Assembly (NCBI RefSeq): GCF_000720765.1
Contig: NZ_JODC01000016.1
Span: forward strand, 124,001 to 188,000
From: Streptomyces sp. NRRL S-646
Lineage (GTDB): Bacteria; Actinomycetota; Actinomycetes; Streptomycetales; Streptomycetaceae
DNA length: 64,000 nucleotides
Direction of reading: 5' to 3'
Positions 43,825 through 52,702 of the stretch are shown in pieces. The notes under the pieces were generated by a model that ran no database searches, was not told the DNA's origin, and worked only from the letters and a program-made list of their open reading frames with translations. Position numbers and translations under genes: made by a program. The stretch's first letter is position 1; every line of letters starts with the position of its first letter.

Positions 43825-44661
43825 ATGCCGGTTCACAAGGTCCGCCCGGACATCAGCGTTCTCAATGACAGCATTGAGGTGCCGGGAATCGGCCACCTCC
43901 CGGTGAACGCCTTTGTACTGCTCGCCTCGCAGCCCGTCGTCATCGACACAGGGCTTGGGCTCCCCGACCGGAACTTCCTGGAGGTTCTTGGTTCCGTGCT
44001 GGATCCCGCCGATGTGCGATGGCTCTGGCTGACGCACCCGGATCGTGATCACACGGGTGGGATTTTCGATCTGCTGGCCGCGGCGCCCAAGGCGCGTGTC
44101 GTGACCACGTTCCTGTCCGCCGGGTTGATGTCCTGTGAGCGGCCGCTGCCGCTCGATCGCCTGTATCTGATCAACCCGGGCCAGCGTCTGGATGTCGGCG
44201 ACCGCACGCTCACAGCGTTCAGGCCCCCGCTGTTCGACAACCCGGCCACGGTCGGCCTCTTCGACGACCGGTCGGGCGTCTGTTTCAGCTCCGACTGCTT
44301 CGGTGGGCCGATGCCCAGTGCCGAACTGGCACACGCCGATGACGTCGGTGCGGTCGGCGTGGAGGAGTTGCGGGCCTCGCAGTTGCTGTGGGCCACCGTC
44401 GACAGCCCGTGGGTGCACAACGTGAATGTCGAGAAGTTCCTCGGCACCTTCCAGTCGCTGCGGGACAGGGAGCCGGAGCTCGTCCTCTCCACGCATCTGC
44501 CACCGGCTTCGCGGATCACCACGTCGATGATCGACACGCTCGGATCGGCAGCCGGGGAACCGGCGTTCGTGGGGCCGGACCAGGCGGCACTGGAGCAGAT
44601 GCTGGCAGGGTTCGAGCCCAGCGCCGGCGGGCACCTGCCTGCGCCCGGCGGCCCGGGGTGA
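43825..44661 (+). CDS. Metallo-beta-lactamase-fold protein
   Basis: A 278-residue MBL-fold protein. After LPVNAFVLLASQPVVIDTGL (strand pair with the conserved Asp), WLTHPDRDHTGGIFDLLA gives the metal motif H-P-D-R-D-H rather than the common HxHxDH, at about residues 70-75. Later elements are VCFSSDCFGGPMPSAEL (Asp ligand) and ELVLSTHLPP (last His). The HxDxDH form resembles the oxygen-reducing diiron MBL proteins (FprA uses HxExDH), but there is no flavodoxin domain. I start at ATG 43825, with GGAG before it. Confidence 0.82.
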   Translation: MPVHKVRPDISVLNDSIEVPGIGHLPVNAFVLLASQPVVIDTGLGLPDRNFLEVLGSVLDPADVRWLWLTHPDRDHTGGIFDLLAAAPKARVVTTFLSAGLMSCERPLPLDRLYLINPGQRLDVGDRTLTAFRPPLFDNPATVGLFDDRSGVCFSSDCFGGPMPSAELAHADDVGAVGVEELRASQLLWATVDSPWVHNVNVEKFLGTFQSLRDREPELVLSTHLPPASRITTSMIDTLGSAAGEPAFVGPDQAALEQMLAGFEPSAGGHLPAPGGPG

Positions 44662-44662
44662 C

Positions 44663-45083
44663 ATGGTCGTCGTCGACCGCGTCGACTGCGACCGCGCCGT
44701 ACGCACCTTCCACGCGATCGGCGACACCTCGCCCCTGCACGCCACGGCCGCATGGCATTCGGTCCTCGCCCATCTGACGAAGTCCGACGTCGACGAGGCC
44801 GCCGCGGGCACGCTGGTGGGTTACGGCGTGGAGACCCTCACCAGCCCGGCGCAGCTGCGGGCCGAGCTCCAGCGCGTCAGAAAGCGCGGCCACGCCGTCA
44901 ACCACAACCAGTACCTTCAGGGTGTCTGCCATCGCGGCACCGGTGCTGGACGGCGACGGCATGCCGGTGGCCGCCGTGTCCGTTTCCCTGCCCGACTCCC
45001 GCTTCGAGCCCGGACGGCTCGCCGAATCGGGCAAGCTCGTGACCGACACCGCGGCAGAGATCACCGCCCGCCACCTGCACTGA
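44663..45083 (+). pseudogene. IclR family regulator, C-terminal remnant with frameshift
   Basis: HATAAWHSVLAHLTKSDVDE, TLTSPAQLRAELQRVRKRGH, AVNHNQYLQGV is the middle of an IclR effector domain. Near 44922 the frame shifts to SAIAAPVLDGDGMPVAAVSV, SLPDSRFEPGRLAESGKLVT, DTAAEITARHLH, the proper C-terminus. The N-terminal helix-turn-helix is missing. It lies tail to tail with the gabD-like gene and may once have regulated the neighbouring operon. Confidence 0.7.
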
Positions 45084-45127
45084 GGGGGACGCCGGGGCAG
45101 GTGGCGGGCAGGAACACCGGGCGCAGA

Positions 45128-46567
45128 TCACCGCACGGGCACGGCCAGGTACTGGTACTCCAGGAACTCGTCGATCCCGACGCGGCCACCCTCGCGGCCC
45201 AGCCCGGACTGCTTGACGCCGCCGAAGGGCGCGGCCGGGTTGGAGACCAGACCGGTGTTGAGGCCGACCATCCCGACCTCCAGGCGTTCGCTGACGCGCA
45301 GGGCACGGTCGAGGCCCTCGGTGAAGACGTAGCCGACGAGCCCCCAGGGGGTGTCGTTGGCGCGCCGGACGACCTCGTCCTCGTCGTCGAAGGTGAGAAT
45401 CGCCGCGACCGGGCCGAAGATCTCCGTGTCCATCAGACGGCTCTCGGCCGAGACATCCGTGAGCACGGTCGGGGGGTAGAAGCAGCCCGGTCCCTCAGGG
45501 GTACGGCCGCCGACGAGCACCCGGGCACCGCGCTCCACCGCGTCGGCGACCAGGTCCTCCACCTTGGCCCGTCCGGCCCGGTCGATCAGCGGGCCGACAT
45601 CGACACCGTCCCGTGTGCCGGGCCCCACGACCAGCGCGCCCATCCGCTCGGCCAGCCGCCTCCCGAACTCATCGACCACCGACCGGTGCACGAAGAAGCG
45701 GTTGGCGGCCGTGCACGCCTCGCCCATGTTGCGCATCTTGGCGATCATCGCGCCGTCCACGGCCTTGTCCAGGTCGGCGTCCTCGAAGACGATGAACGGC
45801 GCGTTGCCGCCCAGCTCCATGGAGGTCCGTACGACCGCCTCCGCACTCTGGGCGAGCAGCAGCTGCCCGACGGCCGTGGAACCGGTGAAGGACAGCTTGC
45901 GGATCCGCCCGCCGCGCAGGAGCGGTTCGCACACCTCCCCCGCACGGGAGGTGGTGACGACGTTCAGCACGCCGTCCGGCAGCCCGGCCTCCTTGAGGAT
46001 CGCGGCGAGGGCCAGGCTGGACAGAGGGGTCTGCGGGGCCGGCTTGAGCACCATCGTGCAGCCGGCCGCGACGGCCGGGCCGATCTTGCGGGTGCCCATG
46101 GCCAGCGGGAAGTTCCACGGGGTGATCAGCAGGCAGGGGCCGACCGGGCGGCGGGAGAGCAGCATCCGGTTGCGGCCATCCGGCAGGGTGCCGAAGCCGC
46201 CGTCGATGCGGACGGCCTCCTCGGAGAACCAGCGGAAGAACTCGGCCGCGTACGCCACCTCTCCCCTGGCCTCGGCCAGCGGCTTGCCCATCTCGGACGT
46301 CATCAGGTGGGCGAGCTCGTCGGTGCGCTCGACGACGATCTCGTAGGCACGGCGCAGGATCTCGCTGCGCACGCGGGGTGCCGTCCGGGCCCACTCCTCC
46401 TGCGCCTGCACGGCCGCTTCCTCGGCGAGCCCGGCGTCCTTCGGGCCGGCGTCGGCCACATGGCAGAGGACGTCGCCGGTAGCGGGGTCGTCGACGGGCA
46501 TGGTGGCTCCGTCCGCGGCGTCCACCCAGGCACCGCCGATGAACAACTGCGTGGGTGTCTCGGTCAT
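45128..46567 (-). CDS. gabD: NAD(P)-dependent succinate-semialdehyde dehydrogenase
   Basis: A 479-residue aldehyde dehydrogenase that would oxidise succinate semialdehyde to succinate. Motifs: LLITPWNFPLAMGTRKIGPA (146-165), KLSFTGSTAVGQLLL, catalytic Glu 251 in SMELGGNAPFIVFEDAD, catalytic Cys 285 in MGEACTAANRFFVH, and PFGGVKQSGLGREGG with EFLEYQYLAV at the end, all characteristic of GabD. Its ATG overlaps the stop of the upstream gene by four bases. Third gene of the gabT operon; converts the aminotransferase product. Confidence 0.9.
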   Translation of the reverse strand: MTETPTQLFIGGAWVDAADGATMPVDDPATGDVLCHVADAGPKDAGLAEEAAVQAQEEWARTAPRVRSEILRRAYEIVVERTDELAHLMTSEMGKPLAEARGEVAYAAEFFRWFSEEAVRIDGGFGTLPDGRNRMLLSRRPVGPCLLITPWNFPLAMGTRKIGPAVAAGCTMVLKPAPQTPLSSLALAAILKEAGLPDGVLNVVTTSRAGEVCEPLLRGGRIRKLSFTGSTAVGQLLLAQSAEAVVRTSMELGGNAPFIVFEDADLDKAVDGAMIAKMRNMGEACTAANRFFVHRSVVDEFGRRLAERMGALVVGPGTRDGVDVGPLIDRAGRAKVEDLVADAVERGARVLVGGRTPEGPGCFYPPTVLTDVSAESRLMDTEIFGPVAAILTFDDEDEVVRRANDTPWGLVGYVFTEGLDRALRVSERLEVGMVGLNTGLVSNPAAPFGGVKQSGLGREGGRVGIDEFLEYQYLAVPVR

Positions 46568-49455
46568 GAGGTTCCTCCTGGTTGATCGGCGGCGGGGTCG
46601 AGCAGTTCCGCTAGGTGCAGGGCGCGGATGCCTCGGTCACCGGCGAGGTGGTCGATCTGGGTGGCGCAGCTGAAGCCGTCGGCCACGACGACCGTCGGCG
46701 TGTCCTGGTCGATGTCGTCGAGGCGCGGCTTCAGGGCCAGTTCGGCGACGGCCATCGAGGTGTCGTGGTGCTGGGTCTCGAAACCGAAGTTCCCGGCGAG
46801 TCCGCAGCAGCCCTCGGCCTCGTCGACGTTCCGTACGCCGAGACGGCCGAGCAGGTCGCGGGGGTGATGGCCCTTGAAGGTGGCGTACTCGTGGCAGTGG
46901 GTCTGCAGGACGACGCTGTCCGGCAGCTCGGGCGGCGTCCAGCCGGGCGCGGCGAGGTCGCTCAGGGCGCCGGTAAGGGTGTGGACGCGGGCCGCGACGC
47001 GCTGGGCGGCGTCGGTGCCGAGCAGTTCGGGCACGTCACGCTTGAGCGCTGCGGCGCAGCTGGGTTCCGCCACCACGATGGGCCGGTCGTCGCCGTTGTC
47101 CAGCCGGGCGACCGTACGGGCCATGACGCGGCGCGCGAGGGACAGCTGGCCGGTGCTGACCCAGGTCAGACCGCAGCACAGGCCTTCTTCCGCCGTGCAG
47201 GGGAGGCCGGCGTCGGCGAGTACACGGCCCGTCGCACCGGCCACCTCTGGGCGGAAGGCGCGGGTGAAGCTGTCGACGAAGAGCAGGGCCTTCGCCGGAT
47301 CACCGGTCTTGGCCGTGCTCAGGGTCCGGCGTAGCGCGTAGCGGGAGGCGAAGGCCGGGATCCGGCGCTTCGTGGTCACGCCGCCGAGGCGGGCGAGCAG
47401 CTTCCCGACCGGTCCACGCAGTAGCGCGTTGACCGGGCGGGCGGCGTATCCGGCGAGCACGGAGGTCACGGGCAGCCAGCCCAGCGAGTAGTGGGAGCGG
47501 GGCCGGAGCCTGCCCTTGTAGTGCTGGTGCAGGAACTCCGCCTTGTACGTGGCCATGTCAACGCCGACCGGGCAGTCGCTGGAACACGCCTTGCAGGAAA
47601 GACACAGATCGAGGGCGTCTTTGACCTCGGTCGAGCGCCAGCCGTCCTGGACGGTCCCGCCCCGCACCATTTCCTGGAGGAGACGGGTCCTGCCCCGCGT
47701 GGAGTCGTTCTCCTCCCCCGTGGCCCGGTAGCTGGGACACATGACGCCGCCCGTGTCGCTGCGGCAGCGGCCGACGCCGACGCAGCGGCGCACCGCGCCC
47801 GCGAAGCCGTCCTGGTCGTGCGGGAAGGTGAAGAGCGTGTCGACGGGCAGGAGTTCGGGCGTGTGCAGCGCGAGGTGAGCATCGAGGCGGGCCGGGGCCA
47901 CGATGACTCCGGGGTTGAGCAGCCCCTCCGGGTCGAAGATCTCCTTGAAGGCGGCGAACGCCCGGATCAGCCGGTGGCTGTACATGACCTCCAGCAGCTC
48001 GCCGCGGGCCCGCCCGTCGCCGTGTTCACCTGACAGGGTTCCGCCGTGTTCGACGACCAGGGCCGCGGCTTCGGCGAGGAAGCGGCGAGTGGCAGCCCGG
48101 CCTGCGTCCGTGGCGAGATCGAAGTCGATGCGCACGTGCACGCAGCCCGCACCGAAGTGGCCGTAGAGCACGCCGGTCAGGCCGTGCGCGGCCAGCAGCT
48201 TGCGGAAGTCGCGCAGGTAGGCGGCCAGGTGCTCGGGCGCGACGGCCGAATCCTCCCAGCCGGGCCAGGACTCCCCGCCGTCGACCAGCCGGGCTGCCAG
48301 CCCGGCGCCGTCTTCGCGGACCCGCCACAGCGAACGTCGCTCGGCCGGGCTGAGCACGACCCGCCCGCCGGTCATCCGGCCCCGGGCTTTGAGTACGTCC
48401 AGCAGTTCGGCGGCGCGGGCGTCGACCGCGCCCTGGTCTTCGCCGTCGAGCTCCACGTACAGCCAGGCCCGCCCCTCGGGCAGCCCGGTGACGGAGTCCG
48501 GACCACGCCGGGCGCGCATGGTGGCGACGATCGCCTCGTCCATGCCTTCCACGGCAGTGGGGTGCCAGCGCAGGATCTCGGGGATGTCCTCGGCGGCGTC
48601 GACGACGTCGCCGTAGCCGAGGGTGAGGAGGGTGGAGGCCTGCGCGGTCGCCACCAGGCGGACCGTCGCCGCGGTGACGACCGCACAGGAGCCCTCGGTG
48701 CCCACCAGTGCGCGGGCCATGTCGAAGCCGTGCTCGGGCAGCAGGTGGTGCAGCTGGTAGCCGGAGACCTGACGCGGGATGCGGCCCAGTTCGGTGCGGA
48801 TCGATGCCAGGTTGGCCTCGATCAGGCGGCGTACGTCCGCTTCGAGGCGGGTGACTCGCTCGACGGCGTCCGTGTCGTTCGGGTCGGCGGCGCGCAGGCC
48901 GGTGCGGTCGGCGACGGCCCGCACGCCGTCGGCCGTCACGATCTCCAGCGCCTCGATGTGACTGCTCGTGCGTCCGTGCCGCACCGACCGGTTGCCGCAG
49001 GCGTCGTTGCCGATCATGCCGCCGAGGGTGCAGCGGCTGTGCGAGGACGGGTCGGGGCCGAAGGTGAGCCCGTGCGGTGCGCTCGCGTCGCGCAGCGCGT
49101 CCAGGATCACTCCGGCCTCGACGCGCGCGGTGCGTGCCACCGGGTCGATGTCCAGGATCCGGTTCATGTAGCGGGAGAAGTCCAGGACGACACCGGGCCC
49201 GACCGCGTTGCCCGCCATGCTGGTGCCGCCGCCGCGCGCGGTGACGGGTACGTGCGCCTCGCGGCAGGCCCGCAGCACCGCGACGACGTCGTCGGCGCTG
49301 CGGGGAAAGACCACGGCCCTCGGCGGGACCCGGTAGTTGGAGGCGTCGTAGGCGTAGACGCCGGTGGAGCCGGGGCCGGTCTCCACCCGCAGGCCGGGAG
49401 CGCTCTCGGCGAGCCGCGCGACCAGCGGCTCCAGGGCCGTGGCGGGGTCCGTCAT
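46564..49455 (-). CDS. FAD-binding and Fe-S oxidoreductase (YdiJ/D-2-hydroxyacid dehydrogenase type)
   Basis: A 963-residue fusion. Residues about 40-180 are FAD_binding_4 (VTARGGGTSMAGNAVGPGVV; SSHSRCTLGGMIGNDACGNR), then an FAD-oxidase C-terminal domain to about 530 (VLYGHFGAGCVHVRIDFD; TLSGEHGDGRARGELLEVMY). Two ferredoxin-type clusters follow (CVGVGRCRSDTGGVMCPSY; CLSCKACSSDCPVGVDMATY near 617-635), and two CCG domains (EEGLCCGLTWVSTGQ near 757; EAEGCCGLAGNFGFETQHHD near 880). This is the E. coli YdiJ architecture (D-2-hydroxyglutarate dehydrogenase). Coupled by 4-base overlaps on both sides. Substrate here is inferred. Confidence 0.88.
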   Translation of the reverse strand: MTDPATALEPLVARLAESAPGLRVETGPGSTGVYAYDASNYRVPPRAVVFPRSADDVVAVLRACREAHVPVTARGGGTSMAGNAVGPGVVLDFSRYMNRILDIDPVARTARVEAGVILDALRDASAPHGLTFGPDPSSHSRCTLGGMIGNDACGNRSVRHGRTSSHIEALEIVTADGVRAVADRTGLRAADPNDTDAVERVTRLEADVRRLIEANLASIRTELGRIPRQVSGYQLHHLLPEHGFDMARALVGTEGSCAVVTAATVRLVATAQASTLLTLGYGDVVDAAEDIPEILRWHPTAVEGMDEAIVATMRARRGPDSVTGLPEGRAWLYVELDGEDQGAVDARAAELLDVLKARGRMTGGRVVLSPAERRSLWRVREDGAGLAARLVDGGESWPGWEDSAVAPEHLAAYLRDFRKLLAAHGLTGVLYGHFGAGCVHVRIDFDLATDAGRAATRRFLAEAAALVVEHGGTLSGEHGDGRARGELLEVMYSHRLIRAFAAFKEIFDPEGLLNPGVIVAPARLDAHLALHTPELLPVDTLFTFPHDQDGFAGAVRRCVGVGRCRSDTGGVMCPSYRATGEENDSTRGRTRLLQEMVRGGTVQDGWRSTEVKDALDLCLSCKACSSDCPVGVDMATYKAEFLHQHYKGRLRPRSHYSLGWLPVTSVLAGYAARPVNALLRGPVGKLLARLGGVTTKRRIPAFASRYALRRTLSTAKTGDPAKALLFVDSFTRAFRPEVAGATGRVLADAGLPCTAEEGLCCGLTWVSTGQLSLARRVMARTVARLDNGDDRPIVVAEPSCAAALKRDVPELLGTDAAQRVAARVHTLTGALSDLAAPGWTPPELPDSVVLQTHCHEYATFKGHHPRDLLGRLGVRNVDEAEGCCGLAGNFGFETQHHDTSMAVAELALKPRLDDIDQDTPTVVVADGFSCATQIDHLAGDRGIRALHLAELLDPAADQPGGTS

Positions 49456-50720
49456 CGCCGTGCCGCTCCCGAGGTGCCGACCTCGACCGCGTTCGCCCAT
49501 GCCTGGAGGCCCTCGTCCACCGCGGTCTCGTCGATGACGAGCGCCGGGATCATGCGTACGACCTGGTTCCAGGCTCCGCACAGCAGCAGGAGCAGGCCTT
49601 CCTCGACGGCCGCCCGTTGTACGCGGGCGGCGGTGTCGGGGTCGGGGCTGCCGTCCTCGGTGACGAACTCGGTGGCCAGCATGAGGCCGAGGCCGCGGAC
49701 GTCGCCGATGCCCGGGGTCCGGTCGGCCACCGCTTCCAGGCCGGCACGCAGCCGCTTGCCCATTGCCTCGGCGTTCTCGACCAGCTTCTCCTCGCGGACG
49801 ACGTCCAACGTCGCGCAGGCCGCGGCGCAGGCGACGGCATTGGCGCCGTATGTGCCGCCCTGCGAGCCGGGCCACGCCTTGGTCATCAGCTCCTCGGAGG
49901 CGGCGATGCCGGACAGCGGGAATCCGCTGGCCAGGCCCTTGGCGGTGACGAGGATGTCGGGCGTGACCCCGAAGTGGTCGTGGCCCCAGAAGCGGCCGGT
50001 GCGGCCGACGCCGGTCTGTACCTCGTCGAGGATCAGCAGGAAGCCGTGGCGATCCGCCCGCTCCCGCAGGCCCTCCAGGAAGGCCCGGTTCGCGGGGACG
50101 TAGCCGCCTTCGCCCAGCACTGGCTCGACGATGACCGCGGCCGTGTCGGCGGGCGAGGAGATCGTCTGGAGGGTGTAGTCCAGTTCCTGCAGGGCGAAGC
50201 GGGTCGCGGTGTCCTCGTCCCAGCCGTAGCGGTAGGCCGTGGGGAACGGGGTGACGACCACACCGCTCATCAGCGGAGAGAACCCGGAGCGGAAGCGAGT
50301 GCCGGAGGTGGTCATGGAAGCGGCGGCCACCGTACGGCCGTGGAAACCGCCGTGGCAGACCAGGACGTTGGGGCGGCCGGTGGCCTGGCGTGCCAGCCGC
50401 AGCGCGGCCTCCACCGCCTCGCTGCCGGAGTTGGTGAAGAACAGGCTGTCCAGACCGGCCGGCAGCACCTCGCCGAGCTTGTCGACCAGGCGTCGCAGCG
50501 GCTGGTGCAGGACCGTCGTGTACTGGCCGTGGATCAGCGTGCCCACCTGCTCCTGCGCCGCCGCGACGACCTTGGGGTGGCAGTGCCCGGTGCTGGTGAC
50601 GCCGATGCCGGCGGTGAAGTCCAGATAGCGGCGGCCGTCCTGGTCGTACAGGTGAACGCCCTCTCCCCGGGCAGCCACGACGGGGGTGGCCTGGCGAAGG
50701 TGCGGCGACAGTGCGGTCAT
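49452..50720 (-). CDS. gabT: 4-aminobutyrate-type aminotransferase (class III, PLP)
   Basis: A 422-residue cytosolic transaminase. PLP-site motifs: LFFTNSGSEAVEAALRLARQ (phosphate loop), HGGFHGRTVAAASMTTS, LILDEVQTGVGRTGRFWGHD, and the Schiff-base lysine in DILVTAKGLASGFPLSGIAA near residue 260. This is the GABA/ornithine class; the downstream gabD makes 4-aminobutyrate or a related omega-amino acid the likely substrate. Start ATG 50720 with GGGAGAC. First gene of a three-gene operon; promoter between 50721 and 50990. Confidence 0.88.
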   Translation of the reverse strand: MTALSPHLRQATPVVAARGEGVHLYDQDGRRYLDFTAGIGVTSTGHCHPKVVAAAQEQVGTLIHGQYTTVLHQPLRRLVDKLGEVLPAGLDSLFFTNSGSEAVEAALRLARQATGRPNVLVCHGGFHGRTVAAASMTTSGTRFRSGFSPLMSGVVVTPFPTAYRYGWDEDTATRFALQELDYTLQTISSPADTAAVIVEPVLGEGGYVPANRAFLEGLRERADRHGFLLILDEVQTGVGRTGRFWGHDHFGVTPDILVTAKGLASGFPLSGIAASEELMTKAWPGSQGGTYGANAVACAAACATLDVVREEKLVENAEAMGKRLRAGLEAVADRTPGIGDVRGLGLMLATEFVTEDGSPDPDTAARVQRAAVEEGLLLLLCGAWNQVVRMIPALVIDETAVDEGLQAWANAVEVGTSGAARR

Positions 50721-50942
50721 GTTCGTCTCCCGGCCTCGGTGTTCGGTCTGCTGCACTCCCCCCGAGCATCTCGGCGGATCGTGGCCGCGCCGACGCGCGA
50801 TCTGTCCGGCCGGGACGCGATATCCGGACGTTGTGTCAGCCCGCACCGGGCCACACCGGATACCGGTCCCCCACGGATCGCTCTTTCGCAGGTCAGCGAC
50901 GCTGGTCACAAGTGGCCGAGCACTCCCCCGCTCTCGGCTCAG

Positions 50943-50972
50943 CCAGGGCCTCTCTTTCGAGAGGGGCCCTGG
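50943..50972. promoter_or_regulatory. Stem-loop in the gabT/pucR intergenic region
   Basis: Arms CCAGGGCC (50943-50950) and GGCCCTGG (50965-50972), with inner TCTC/GAGA pairing, form a strong hairpin 23 bases before the GTG at 50996. It may be a leader hairpin of that truncated gene or a protein-binding palindrome. Confidence 0.45.
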
Positions 50973-50995
50973 GGCAGGGGTCTCATGGAGACACC

Positions 50996-51080
50996 GTGAA
51001 CGACAACCACACGGCCGGCCAGGAGCCCACCCGTCCGCTCACCGTGGCCGACGTCCTGGTAGTGATCCGAGGCTGGGCCG
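50996..51080 (+). pseudogene. Start of a PucR-like regulator, truncated after about 23 codons
   Basis: GTG 50996 opens NDNHTAGQEPTRPLTVADVL, which looks like the first residues of a PucR-type regulator (RPLTVADVL-like) as found divergent from gabT in Streptomyces. After VADVLV the sequence no longer fits and the frame runs into the antisense of an MMPL gene end. Identification is by a short segment only. Confidence 0.4.
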
Positions 51081-51088
51081 GGCGCTGG

Positions 51089-51532
51089 TCAGCTGTGTTC
51101 GGGGCGCTCGATGGACACCTTGGGCAGTTTTCGGGCCAGTGCTGCCGGCAGCCACCAGGCCCGCTTGCCGAGCATGTGCATCACGGCCGGAACGATGAGG
51201 CAGCAGATGACCACGGCGTCGAGAAGGATGGCAACGGCCAGACCGAGACCGAACTGCTGGAGCATACGGGCGGGGCTGAGGACGAAGGCGCCGAAGACGA
51301 ACATCATGATGGCCGCGGCGGCCGTGACGACCTTGCCCGTGGAAGCCAGTCCTTCACGTAGGGATCGAGAAGGGTCTTTGGTGCGCATCCACTCTTCGTG
51401 GATGCGTGAGACGAGAAAGACCTCGTAGTCCACCGACAACTCGAGGACGATCGCGAAGATCAGCGCGGGGATGAAGACTTCGATGGGACCGGGCTGTGCT
51501 CCGAGACGCGGGCCGCTGGCTCCCGCGAGCAC
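51089..51532 (-). pseudogene. MMPL family transporter, C-terminal remnant
   Basis: GPIEVFIPALIFAIVLELSV, DYEVFLVSRIHEEWMRTKDP, REGLASTGKVVTAAAAIMMF, RMLQQFGLGLAVAILLDAVV is the end of an RND/MMPL exporter (last four membrane helices). Full-length members have about 700 residues, so five-sixths are lost. It abuts the truncated PucR start, marking a rearrangement point. Confidence 0.75.
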
Positions 51533-51538
51533 TGGGTA

Positions 51539-51814
51539 TCAAGGGCGAGAACCGTCCTCCACCTTCTCGAAGAAGAACTCGTGTTTGAGGAAGGAGACGT
51601 CGTACTCATGACCGGACTGAGGCGGCAGCAGTTGGGAGGCCTGGAACAGGCGCCACCCGTCCTGCAGCGCGGCAAGCCCTGTGGGATAGGGCGGTTCGTC
51701 GCTGTCGCCGGTCGTCGGACGGGTCCGGCCGGTCCCGTCGTACCGGGACCAGCCCACCACGTGGGAGTCCAGCGCTGACGTCGCAAGATAGAGGACCAGA
51801 ACCTGCTGCCTCAT
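51539..51814 (-). CDS. Small conserved protein coupled to phyH
   Basis: A 91-residue soluble protein: MRQQVLVLYLATSALDSHVV, GWSRYDGTGRTRPTTGDSDE, PPYPTGLAALQDGWRLFQAS, EYDVSFLKHEFFFEKVEDGS. I have seen this C-terminal pattern (YxTSFLKHEFFFEK) in Streptomyces proteins of unknown function. Its ATG overlaps the phyH stop by four bases, so it is translationally coupled and likely works with the dioxygenase or with the response the AraC protein controls. Confidence 0.7.
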   Translation of the reverse strand: MRQQVLVLYLATSALDSHVVGWSRYDGTGRTRPTTGDSDEPPYPTGLAALQDGWRLFQASQLLPPQSGHEYDVSFLKHEFFFEKVEDGSRP

Positions 51815-52629
51815 GCGTGACTCCTCAGGGTCGGCCGGTTGCTGACGCGCGTGACCCAGTACTCGACGTCGAACGACTCGTCACCGGTCAAGGCCCGCCA
51901 CAGCAGGACCCGGTTGTAGATCTCCAGTCGGGCCGTGGCCTGCTCGTACCAGGGGAAGAACGTGTTGAGTTCGGCGGTCACAGCAGGGTCGTGCAGGTCG
52001 GAGACGTCCCACAGACGCACCTGAGGCACGGTCGGGTTGAGGCGGAGTTTGTACATGTAGCGGCGGTCCGCGGTGTCGTTGCGGCGGCCACTGTGCCAGA
52101 TGCCGTGATGCACCAGAACGACCGTGCCTGCCGGGCAGGTCAGACGGGTCTGCCCCCTGAGGTTCTGGACGCGGCCGACGTCCGTCTCGTTGATCCTGCG
52201 CAGATGGCTTCCGGGCACACTGAGGGTGCCGCCCATCTCGGCGGTCACCTCGTGCGGGTAGTACATGAGCTGGATGTCGAACGCGTCCGGCCGCACGTCG
52301 ATGATCGCGTCGCCGTGGAGCGGCTGCGCCTGTCCCTCGTGGGGCTCGCGCACATGAACCGCATGGTGGTCGACGGTCGGCTCGGAGCCGACCAGGCTCT
52401 CGACAGCGCCTGCGACGACCGGCAGAGCGAGCAGTTCGTGGACGAAGGTGTCCGGTGCGAACGCCTTGCCCAGCGGAGTGCCGTAGGGCACTGCCGGCAG
52501 GCCCTCGGTCAAGACCGCGATGGCCCGTTCATTGATCTTCTGCGGCACCACCCCGTCCAGGCGCAGGAATCCCTGCGCGACGAAGCGCGCCACCTGAACG
52601 GATGTCAGGAGTTGCTGGCTGGTTGACAT
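51811..52629 (-). CDS. Phytanoyl-CoA dioxygenase (PhyH) family Fe(II)/2-oxoglutarate oxygenase
   Basis: A 272-residue non-haem iron enzyme. The metal triad is His-x-Asp in QPLHGDAIIDVRPDAF (near residue 105) and a distal His in GTVVLVHHGIWHSGRRNDTA (near 173-178); Arg for 2-oxoglutarate is in the following YKLRLNPTVPQVRLW region. Divergent from an AraC regulator (73-base gap) and coupled to the 91-residue gene. Such AraC/PhyH pairs are frequent in actinobacteria; the substrate is unknown. Confidence 0.87.
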   Translation of the reverse strand: MSTSQQLLTSVQVARFVAQGFLRLDGVVPQKINERAIAVLTEGLPAVPYGTPLGKAFAPDTFVHELLALPVVAGAVESLVGSEPTVDHHAVHVREPHEGQAQPLHGDAIIDVRPDAFDIQLMYYPHEVTAEMGGTLSVPGSHLRRINETDVGRVQNLRGQTRLTCPAGTVVLVHHGIWHSGRRNDTADRRYMYKLRLNPTVPQVRLWDVSDLHDPAVTAELNTFFPWYEQATARLEIYNRVLLWRALTGDESFDVEYWVTRVSNRPTLRSHA

Positions 52630-52702
52630 GCGACGAACGTATGCGCCCTGTTCGTATCGGTCGTGGGCTGAAATCGCCCAGTGCTGGTAATTTTCCATCC
52701 TC

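Noticed and set aside
46564..50769. A single 1401-codon open frame that seems to fuse the FAD/Fe-S protein to something longer
   Set aside because: The part beyond 49455 is the antisense-frame shadow of gabT; it is arginine/proline-rich without domain sequence, and a good ATG overlaps the gabT stop at 49455.
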